Below, piece by piece: positions 55,253-64,000 of a stretch of DNA of 64,000 bases. This DNA is from Cephalotrichum gorgonifer (Eukaryota; Ascomycota; Sordariomycetes; Microascales; Microascaceae): assembly GCA_900312665.1 (NCBI GenBank), contig ONZQ02000011.1, forward strand, positions 1,326,459-1,390,458, read 5' to 3'. Below the pieces are notes generated by a model. It saw only the letters and a program-made list of their open reading frames with translations. It was not told the DNA's origin and searched no databases. The translations under genes and the position numbers were made by a program. Numbering within the stretch: the first letter of the stretch is position 1; every line of letters begins with the position of its first letter.

Positions 55253-58200
55253 TTATAACAGGCTCTCGTACTTGTCCAGCCCAGATCCGGACTTCGGGGC
55301 ATTCGCCGCGCCCATGCCCATTCCCATGCCCATACCCATGCCCATGCCGCCCGTCGCCGATCCTGAGCCTAGATTCCCTCCCATACCCATTCCGGTATTC
55401 GTAGGGCTCGCTAGCGATTGCTTCGCCATCCCCATTCCCATCCCCATCCCTGACCCCATCCCTCCCGATTGCGTGCCCCACGCGCTCCCGCTCACACTAC
55501 CCGGTGCCATAGGAGGAGGCGAGAGGCTAGACCCGCCCGACCTCCCCGGCGGAGGAGGCAGAGAGAACGAAGAAGAGAGCGTCTGCTGTATCGCCGGCCG
55601 CTGTGCGTTAAGGGACAGGCTGTTCATCGAAGAGCCCATGTTGCCAAAGGCCGATGGCTGAGCCGGCTGCTGTGCTCCGGAAGTAGTGCTTGAAGCCCAG
55701 GGGTTCGACGCCAATCCCGTAGATGGGGAAGCCATTGACGCGGAAGACCAGTTAATGGAAGATGTCGAAGTCTGAATGTTGCTCTGGGCGAGCGGGGGCG
55801 GAGAGAACGCGGACTGCGCTGGTTGACTCGGCTGCAGGGGCTGGGAGAACTGCGTGTTGCTCGGCGAGAGGGCGTTGAAGCTCGAGAGATCAGGGGTCAC
55901 CGCTCTGAAAGTGGAAGCCTGTTGCACTTTTGCTGCCGGGGCAGCCGGAGTAGACCACGAGAACGCCGCGGGCTGGGGGGAGCCTCCTGCCCGAGGCGCG
56001 CTGGGTGAAGCCGCGGGTGGGTGGTCGTCCCAGCTAGGGAAGGCATTGGCCGTCTCCTTGGAGGACGAGGACCTCCCCTTGACGAGGGCCTCGAAGTCAT
56101 CCCCCCCATCGTCCCCGTTGGTCGCATCAAAGGCGGTCCCGCTAAGTCCTCCAAACGACATAAAGTCGTCGCTGGGTGCCGTTGCGCCGCCGCCGTTGGA
56201 TGGGCCCGACAGCTCCTGTAGCTTGGCCGCGTGTTCCTCCTCTACCTTTCGTGAGAGGCCCCGGATAAGCTCCATGAATGCTTGGAACTGCTGCAGACTA
56301 AGGAGTGGGCCGAGAGCCATGTTCCATAGGATGGGGAGGACCTCGAGGGCGACGAACTCGATATCGACAGCTTCTCCTACAACCTTGAGAAGGTCGAGGG
56401 AGGCCATCATCACGGCCGGCTCCTTTGTCTTGATGGCTTTTATCAAGGGCATGATTTTCTCCTGCATGGTGTACTTGTCCAGCGCACTAGACGAAGAAGT
56501 CTTCTTGCTAGCCCCGAACCCGTCTAGACCGTCATCGTTGGACGGACCGGATGAGCCTCCGCATAAGATGACAAAGGCCCGGAGCCCACGGATCTTGATC
56601 TGCAAGCTGCTCGTCCGGCTAAACACCGTGGCGATGACCGGGAAGAGCTCGTTCTTTATGGTGCTGAAGTCTAGCACTGGAAGAACGACCGGCAAGCCTC
56701 GAAGCGCGGCGTCGACCAACGAGTGGGTTGGAGACTCGATTGCCGCCAGGATGACAGGCAGGATATCTGATCGGGACATTAATTTACTGCTGCTATCAGG
56801 GGTAGAGGCGTTGGCCACGACCGACTTACCATCCTTGAACTCCTTTCCGGAGCAGTTCTTTGCTATGGAGCCCATGTGTTCCAACACCACCATCAAGCCT
56901 GCGTCCTTGGCGGGGTCCTTCTCGTGTACTGCCTGCGGCTGGGCCTGCTTCGCCGGCGGGGTCGCGGCAAAGGTCTCTTTCAGAGCCGGCCGAACCTTTT
57001 CGCTAAACGCCCGTTTGGCAGAGGGTAGCAGGTCGATAATCTTGAATACGTTTTGGAGCAAGAGCGAGATGAGATCCTTATCCTTCATCTCATCCAGCAA
57101 GGAGGGGAGAAGCTTCTTCTCGAGGACAGACTTGGGGAAGCTGGGTAGGACCTTGACAAGGCCGCGTAGAAACTGCGACTTCTCCCCCGGGGTCTTCGCG
57201 GGGAAGGCGTCAAGGAAGCGTATCGTAGACACCAAGATATTGTCGAAGTATTCGCTCTCCTGGAATTCTCTTGCCGTCATCCTCTGAGCAGGACGGCGGG
57301 TGATTAGACGTGGCAGTACGTGGGTAGCTAGGTCGCGCGGTATGTTCCCTGACGAGAGGAACTTGTTTGACGCGGAGGGTATAGTTGAGGATGACGCAAA
57401 GAGGCGCTTGTAGGCCGATACGCTAGAGTGGACTTCTAAGGGGGACTTGTGAGGGGAGTTGTAGAGGGCGATGCAGAGCAGTCCTAGGGAGAACATGTCT
57501 GCCGAGGTTGTGATGCTGTTGTCGAGGACGAAGTCCGGAGAGGTGTAGTCGAGGTTTAGCTGTACATAGGGAGGTAGGCGGGGGTCGTTGTTCAGCGCCT
57601 CGGAGAGACTAATCGCTTGGATCGAGGTGGGCTTGGTAGAGCCTTCGGCCGGCGAGCAGAAGGAGAGGCCGCTTATCTTCCAATCAGACTAGACGCGGGG
57701 CTGTTAGCGAGCCATCGGGGGTGCAGTTGGCGCAGGAGGGGGGTGCGCGCAGCTCTTTCGACAAACCTTGGCGTTGATGAGGACGGCCTCCGGGCTCAGG
57801 TTCCCATGCACCAGGCCCGCGTTCTCGTGGAAGAACTCCAGGGCCTTGCTAATTTGCAGCAGACCCTTCTGTATCTCGAGCTCGTCAATCTCCAGCTCCC
57901 TCCTCCTCCTCACGCCGTCGGCGTCCTCGACGACGAACCTGCTGGCCCTGCCGCCGGGGCCGCTCCTCTCGCGCTCATCTTTCTCGGCTAGCAGGTTCGA
58001 CAGGCTGGTGGTGACGGCCTCGGAGGCGAACTGGAGCCCGCCGCCGCGCGTATCCTCCACCGGCTCGACGAGCTCGAGGATGTTTGGGTGCCGGAGCTTC
58101 GCGAGACTCGAGGCCTCCTTGCGCAGCCGCTCGACCACCTCGTCGGCGGCCCGCTTGAACGAGGAAGCGCCGGAGCGGCCGAGGGAGTTCCCCTGCGCAT

Positions 58201-58366
58201 CGAGGGACTTGCGGTCGAAGATGAAGACGCTATAGGTCTTCCCGTTGGACTTCTTCTTGGCGTCGTGTATCCTCCATGGTCCCGCTGTAGATGTCGGGGT
58301 GGGCGAGACGGTGTAGTTGCTGTTGATGTTCGAGGAGATGGACTTGAAGGCGGAGAAGACGGACAT
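55253..58366 (-). CDS. SCY1/SCYL2-like pseudokinase, 2 exons
   Basis: SCY1-family protein (S. pombe Ppk32, mammalian SCYL2) acting at Golgi/endosomal, clathrin-linked trafficking. Exons 58366..57767 and 57688..55253 give 3036 nt and 1011 aa. Residues ~30-330 are kinase-like, but the catalytic loop reads HGNLSPEAVLIN (187-198) instead of HRDLKPxN and the DFG position reads SDWKISG (201-207), so it should be inactive. HEAT-like helical repeats (~370-620) include LLPSLLDEMKDKDLISLLLQ and EKIMPLIKAIKTKEPAVMMA. The C-terminal third is disordered, with FSWSTPAAP, NPWA and a Met/Gly repeat tail (GMGMGMG) before the conserved-looking GLDKYESLL end. The ending and NPWA/DF-type motifs fit clathrin-adaptor binding (inference). 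The intron is GTTTGT..CTAG. Confidence 0.9.
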
Positions 58367-61300
58367 GTTGGTGAGTCTAAGGGACGGGCAGGAGGCGAGA
58401 TCTCATGACGTGGGATGGATGGATTCTGCCGGTCCGTCGACGGACATCAAGCAGCCCAGTTGCGGTAGCAATTGGCTTCACAGGCTCGTGGGGAAAACCT
58501 GCGCGAATATCGGCTGTTGCTATCGGGTTGCGCAGTCTGTAGGTGGGGCGTATAAGAGGAATGTCCAAGGTTGGCGATAATACCGGACTAAATTCTACAG
58601 AGCAAAGGCCGCGCCAAACTTTTTGGCCCTGGATGCAATTTCGACGACAGATGTCAGATCCGGAATGATAGCATTACCTTGTTCGAGGGGTACGTACCTC
58701 ATGAAGATTGCGTTAATGCCGAAGTGTCATTAGCGTCGGACTCGAACAAAGTACTCGTAAGGCTCGTAATACCTGTCCACCTTTATTGCTTATTAACCAC
58801 ACCCGTGTTTTCTCCATTCGTTATGCTCATACGCTCCAACTGCCTTTCCCCACACAATCTGAGATTCGACACTAAGTCAACAAACAACAAAGCGACGTTC
58901 GGACGACGAAAGGACAACAGCCAGGGCGCGACAAGCACGGGACGGGAGGGGAGGTCGAATCTAGCTTTCACTTTTTCGCGGAAGCTATCTAGAGTTTAAC
59001 CACGATGATGGGCCGCAAAACAGAGCTTCCTATGTATTCACGCAATGCTTCCCATTCTGGTGTACAACTATTCTTATTACCTGAGTAGTAATCCAGGCCA
59101 CCGACTCGCCCTAGCAACAGATGCCTGTTTGCCGAGTGGGGTCCGGAGCACCATTCGAAGCCGGCGAGATGGTGGCGTATTATTGCTACTGCACGAGCTA
59201 ACCGTCCCATCGTGAGGGATGTTTGAGGAGGGTGGTAATAAAGTTAACCCCAGGAAACGTGGCTTCAGGCAGTTCCGTCCGAGTCCGTCTTGCGAAGTAT
59301 GTACGAGTACATACGGCCCACCCTTTTCGTCCGAAGCGGGCGGTGTCGTCGCGATCCGGTCCGCTGGGTCGGGGCGGAGCGGGGCCGGGAGAACGGTACC
59401 CACAGGTCACCTCAAGCCCGGTCCTTCCTTTTGTGTGATATTACAATGCGATCCTTGCATTGACGAAGCTACAAGATGCTTCCCGAGAAATCGGTAACAA
59501 GTATTCCGGAGAGCCCCCGGTTCGTTTACTGCCCGGGATCTCGTCGAGATGTACCTCCACCTGTTCGGGATGATGAGGTGGATTCGATCACATTCAGTGT
59601 AGGTTTCAATCTCCACATATGACACGAGCTCTAGTATCATAGTCCTCAAAGTACTAAGGACTACAACCTACGTAAATTTGAGCGCTTACCCCAATTGAAC
59701 GACGTGTCTCGTCATTGGAGAGCAAGAACAACCAACCTCTCGCCCCTCGCTTCCAAGTTCATGTGTCGAATGTGACCAAGGTGGTGCCCGGGGTCGGGTC
59801 TCTCTGACCGGTCAGGACCTCGTCGAATCATCTTCACCCTCAGACTTGATATCCTCGTCACCGGCAAACCGGGAGCCGGGGTCGGTAGACCTGGCATATT
59901 GGATTACTAGTCGTATTAACCACCTTCCTCTTGCAGGGGAAGGATCCGCCCTCCCTTTGGACAAGGGAGTTATCACTAGCCGGGGTCACCCTCAGCCACA
60001 CCCACCGCTCTGCGTGCCCCCCACGATACCGGTGGGTCGGGGATCCGAAAACTAGATTTCCGGATATGAATTTTCTCCGACAGAAAAATGTCGCCTCCCT
60101 TGCGCCGGGTCCTCCTTGGTTTTCTTTGCCCTCACCGCCACGAACCGTCCACACATTCGCCTTGTTTACTCGTGGAATATTCTAAGTCGTCAAGTATAAG
60201 CCAAGTAGACGGGAAGAGAAATAGAAAAAGGAGGGGAGGGGGAGGGGGGGGAAGGGGGGCATCCCAGTTCTGGAATGCCAATAATACGAGAGTCCCTAGA
60301 CCCAGTGGCCGTGAAGTGACGTATTAACCCCCACACTCAGTCCATGCCCGGTAAATTACATAGACTATGGGATACGGCGTTGACAAGCCTTCTCTTACAT
60401 CACTAGCTGGCTCTTGCAGCCCGAGCGTCTGGTTCTCACCTATTCCACCACATCCTCGTCCCTGCATTGCATCGGGTGAAACTTTCACTTGACTACTCTT
60501 TCAAGTTGAGAGAGCCTATCTGTATGGGAGTTTGGGTCGCGTTCATGTCACTTCTGGTAGTTGCACTCTCGACGTAACCGTGAACGCAAGCGACAGCTTC
60601 TGGGCGATCACATCGCGCAGCATACTTAGGGACCAAACGGTGTGGCAGACTGGGTTCTTCAGGGAGAGAGAAAAAAAGGCAATATCCGAAAACAAATTGA
60701 CCAGGTGATCCCCCACGCTTTTCCCAATGTTACGAGCAATAGAGATTACACGTCGTCGTCCTCGTCTTGCCTATGCCCCCATGTGTTCTGGTCTTGAATC
60801 CTTGCTCTTGACAGGCATTTCCTCCCCCTTTGCCCATTCAGATACGACACCTCGGAAGGCGACCGGACGCCTCCCGAACGCCACCGTTAAAAACTCGTCA
60901 GAGCTTTCCGCCCGGGACATACCATTGGGTTGTTCCTATAATGTAGTCATACCGTATTCACTACTATTCTAATATAGTAATAGTCCTAGATCAAAGTGAA
61001 GCAAGTATGATATGATATTGCCAGGGGAGAGAGCCTCCTCCTTCTCTTTCTCTCCCTGATCTTATATGCGCTTCTCGCTACCATGCCTGGCCCCTCCCCT
61101 ATCCCTTCTCCCTCTCTCCCCCCTTTCCCTGTTCTACCCTCAAGTCGCCTGGAAATGAAATAAAAGAAACGAGTTCCCTACCTCGTCTCGTCTACCCTTT
61201 TCGCCTCTCTCTATCTTATTGCATGTTACACGAAGTGCCCTCTCCATATCATCTCTAGGCCCAAACTACTCATAATCACTTGCTCTAAGAACTTGTTGTG

Positions 61301-61518
61301 AACACAGCCTTCAGACCTTACCACTTACTCCTTGATACCACCCCACCCTCAGCATTACCTCAAAGTCGAAAGGCTCTAATTACCCAGCTCCTCCTGAACG
61401 GTGTGCTTGAGACAGGTCAAGCCACGGGGTCTGTGCCTGGCGTGAAAGCCCCCCCATCCCCCTTGGGTCCTAAACCATAACACAAGCTCCTGGAAGGATA
61501 GTTGCTGCCACCCAAGCC
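58367..61518. other. 3.15 kb intergenic region upstream of the DHDPS-family gene
   Basis: Separates two divergent genes. No frame has recognisable content. A G/A-rich run sits at 60220-60260 (GGAGGGGGAGGGGGGGGAAG). From about 61030 to 61240 the sequence is strongly CT-rich (CTTCTCTTTCTCTCCCTGAT), typical of a fungal promoter or 5' UTR, which suggests a long leader for the gene at 61519. Confidence 0.5.
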
Positions 61519-62664
61519 ATGTCTCCCCACAATGACGCCCCGTCTCGTATGGGCAGCTTCAATGGAGGTCATATCAGCATCCCTCTGCCAGCCGGTATTT
61601 TATCTACCCACACCCCAGTCAGCAGCGAGTCATCGTCCCCCCTGGATGGATCCCTCGACACCCCGTCATTCACCCCGGAGCTCTGCACCCCCCGGCGGCC
61701 GCTCAGACCGGGTGTCTACGTCCCGACAGTCTGCTTCTTCGACCCTGAGACGGAGGACGTAGACACAGCCGCCATCACTCGCCACGCCGTGCGCCTCGCC
61801 GAGGCGGGGGTCACGGGGCTCGCCACGCAGGGCTCCAACGGCGAAGCAGTCCACCTAACCCACTCCGAGCGCCGGCTGGTCACGGCCACGACGCGCAAGG
61901 CCCTCGACGAGAACGGGTTCCCCAACATGCCCCTCATCGTCGGCTGCGGCTCCCAGAGCACGCGCGAGACGATCCAGCACTGCCGCGAGGCGTGGGAGAC
62001 AGGAGGGGACTACGCGCTCGTGCTGCCGCCATCCTACTACGCCACTCTATTCGCGCCGGCGTCCGAGACGGTACTGCGGTACTTCAGGGAGGTGGCGGAC
62101 GCGTCGCCCATCCCCATCATGATCTACAACTTCCCCGGGGCGTCGGGGGGGCTGGACCTCTCGTCCGACGACGTCACGGAGCTCGCGCGGCACCCCAACA
62201 TCGTGGGGGTGAAGTTCACCTGCGGGAACACGGGGAAGCTCAACCGTGTGGCGGGGGCAACCCGGTGCGCGCCGAAGAGGCCACATGACGACGAGGAAGT
62301 GCCCGAGTTCCTCGTCCTCGCCGGGTCGGCGGACTTTACCATCCAGGCCGGGGTGGCGGGCGGCCACGGGATCCTGGCGGGACTGGGGAACATCGCGCCG
62401 AGGGCGTGCGTGAGGACGCTGGAGCTCTTCCGCGCGGGGAGTCTCGAGGAGGCGCGCGACATGCAGGCGGTGCTCTCGCATGGGGACTGGGCGGCGATAC
62501 AGGGAGGCGTGGTGGGGGTCAAGGCGGGCATGGAGGCGTGGCTCGGCTACGGGGGTTATGCGCGGAGTCCACTGCCCCGCCCGACGAGGGAGCAGGCGGA
62601 GAGGTGGAAGGAGGGGTTCCGTCGCCTCGTCATGCTGGAGAAGGGGCTTCGGATGGGAGCTTAG
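61519..62664 (+). CDS. Dihydrodipicolinate synthase/N-acetylneuraminate lyase family aldolase
   Basis: Class I (Schiff-base) aldolase of the DapA family, single exon, 381 aa. Fungi lack the DapA lysine route, so fungal members are usually 4-hydroxy-2-oxoglutarate-type or sugar-acid aldolases; the substrate is unknown here. Barrel motifs: GVYVPTVCFFDPETEDVD, ATQGSNGEAVHLTHSER (the GTTGE-like loop, ~103-119), Tyr203 in MIYNFPGASGG and Lys232 in IVGVKFTCGNTGKLNR, the expected Schiff-base lysine. Residues 1-62 form a Ser/Thr/Pro-rich extension absent from bacterial enzymes. A second ATG at codon 11 could be used instead. It stands alone beside the SCY1-like gene, so context gives no help. Confidence 0.88.
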   Translation: MSPHNDAPSRMGSFNGGHISIPLPAGILSTHTPVSSESSSPLDGSLDTPSFTPELCTPRRPLRPGVYVPTVCFFDPETEDVDTAAITRHAVRLAEAGVTGLATQGSNGEAVHLTHSERRLVTATTRKALDENGFPNMPLIVGCGSQSTRETIQHCREAWETGGDYALVLPPSYYATLFAPASETVLRYFREVADASPIPIMIYNFPGASGGLDLSSDDVTELARHPNIVGVKFTCGNTGKLNRVAGATRCAPKRPHDDEEVPEFLVLAGSADFTIQAGVAGGHGILAGLGNIAPRACVRTLELFRAGSLEEARDMQAVLSHGDWAAIQGGVVGVKAGMEAWLGYGGYARSPLPRPTREQAERWKEGFRRLVMLEKGLRMGA

Positions 62665-64000
62665 GCCCTGGTGCCTGGCTTTCAAGTTTGTCCCTGAGTA
62701 GATGCTTCTGCCGCCGCGGGGTTGGGGGTTGGGGGTTGGGGGTTTGGGGGGGGGGGGGGGGGTAGCCCACGATGACGCCTCGGGGTCGCGTTCCTCCTTT
62801 CTTGCCAGGCGTCTTGATAGATCCTTTCTCAAGGGTCCTCTTGACAAACGCGGGTGATCTCCTCCCTCCTATCTCCTGGGCTGTCTTGAGGAACACGAGT
62901 TGTCTTGTTTTCTCTCTCTTTCTCACGGTTTGCCTGGAGATTCCCCCCCATCCGGGCGTGCCGAAACATTTCCTCCCTTCCGTGTCTTATCGCGGACCCT
63001 ATCTCAGAGTCTTAGATGTCTAAAAGGGGGGTGCGATTAACGTGGACGGCGTTTTCTTAGAGGGTCGGTAGTTATGAGTTTGTCTCTCCTCTGCGGTCGG
63101 CCGTACAACCATTGTTGCCATCAGTTTGTTTTCCTTCATTGCTCTCTCTGCGCACGTTCCTATGTTCAGCTAGACAGGCGTCACCCAAACATCTAGGTGT
63201 TCATTGGCTTCTCCCTGTCTCGACGTTATAAATATCCCCATGCTTATAGCGGTGTTTGCCCTGTCACCGAGGTCTCTCTTCCTGGGCCTTTGGTCGATGA
63301 CCCGCTTTACGATACGGAATAAACAAAGAAAAAATGGCGATCAGACTGACACCAATGTCTAGGCCCATCTTGGAAGACCACACTTATAGTCCGCGACAAA
63401 GTAAGTATGATCAAGCTTCTCGCGGAGGTCCTTCCTTGCAAGCGGCTTTGTTTTCGTCGTTTGGCTCCGACGAACACCCGCGATCGTTCGTTCTGTATGC
63501 TGCTTTCGCCTCCACTACTCGTAACCCCACCGTCCTATGACGTGGTTTGTTCACTAATACGGGTAGGCCGGGAAGGCGACCGGCCGCTCCGATGCTGGTG
63601 GAGACAAGGCAAGAAACATGGTCCATTCGCTATACGAAGGGGCAAGAATAATATCAACACAAATACGAGCACAAGAGCTAAACTAGAGGCGAGGGACTTC
63701 CTACGACGCTACCATCATAAGATCATAAGTAGTACGAAAAAAGAAAAAAAAAAGTAGCACGCCACAGAGGGATCCTTCCGTCCCGGAGAGAACTGAAACC
63801 GGACGGCGTGTAAACTAACCATGCGATCGGAGCTAACTTGGGACCTCGGCGACTGAGGCGGAGTGTGGTGTAGTGGCAACAACGGACCAGGAGTAGTCGT
63901 AAAGACACACACTTGACTATCACAGCATATATCAAACCACATTGAGGTAGCCTGGTGGCTGCCGTAGGATGGCTGGACGGAGGTTGCGAGCACTTTGACG
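62665..64000. other. Right-end intergenic region
   Basis: 1.3 kb after the last gene. A G-rich tract is at 62717..62763. Frames at 63334..63540 and 63407..63757 show no family resemblance. A poly-A run (AAAAAAGAAAAAAAAAA) lies at 63739-63755. A TGGTGTAGTGG string at 63867 matches a tRNA A box, but no B box follows, so no tRNA is called. Confidence 0.45.
62717..62763 (+). repeat. G-rich tract with potential to form a G-quadruplex
   Basis: GGGG TT GGGGG TT GGGGG TT GGGGG TTT followed by a run of about 18 G. It has at least four G-runs with 2-3 nt loops on the coding strand, ~55 bp after the stop of the DHDPS-family gene, so it may be within its 3' UTR. Confidence 0.9.

Noticed and set aside
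62717..62763. Telomere-like repeat (GGGGGTT)n
   Set aside because: Filamentous ascomycete telomeres are normally TTAGGG, and only three units are present next to a gene; kept only as a G-rich tract.
63867..63885. tRNA A-box-like TGGTGTAGTGG
   Set aside because: No B box or cloverleaf downstream.

Overview
The window is nuclear DNA from a filamentous ascomycete (Pezizomycotina; a Sordariomycete is my best guess). The evidence is many short introns (about 50-160 nt) with GTRNGT-like donors and CTRAC/CTAAC branch sites, GC-rich exons, and a fungal gene set (TVP18, AIM21, Opi3, ESSS-type complex I subunit, BRE4-like protein, CVNH protein). I rebuilt 14 protein-coding gene models by hand. In each one the exon lengths sum to a multiple of three. 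I found no rRNA, no convincing tRNA and no CRISPR array.

Left edge (1-4.2 kb): a class II ketose-bisphosphate aldolase and a dihydroxyacetone-synthase-type transketolase are transcribed divergently from a shared ~650 bp region. This looks like a small C1/triose carbon module. From 4.2 to 25.0 kb lies a ~20 kb block without any intact gene. It holds decayed pieces: two Ty3/gypsy RNase H relics, a UPF1-like helicase C-terminus, two diverged copies of an F-box gene, a fragment carrying a SAM-methyltransferase motif, several imperfect tandem or dispersed duplications, and a purine-biased tract. The one copy pair I compared closely differs mostly by transitions, which fits repeat-induced point mutation (RIP) or simple decay.

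Middle (25-32.3 kb): phospholipid N-methyltransferase (Opi3 type), a peroxisomal 3-ketoacyl-CoA thiolase with a visible PTS2, an ornithine cyclodeaminase/mu-crystallin family protein, and the Golgi protein TVP18. Then 34.5-49.3 kb: the AIM21 actin-patch protein, an unassigned conserved-looking protein, the DNA2 helicase-nuclease, and a large BRE4-like membrane protein of the aromatic-acid-exporter-like family.

Right part (49.9-62.7 kb): complex I subunit ESSS (NDUFB11-like), mitochondrial branched-chain aminotransferase, a small secreted CVNH-type protein with an in-frame internal duplication, a SCY1/SCYL2-like pseudokinase, and a DHDPS-family aldolase. These genes are mostly housekeeping and share no obvious pathway, apart from the aldolase/DHA synthase pair.

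The most unusual property that cuts across genes is splicing: at least 7 of 34 reconstructed introns seem to end in AAG rather than CAG/TAG. There is also one GC-AG intron (in DNA2) and very small coding exons (7, 16 and 17 nt). I did not find a clearly new multi-gene system.
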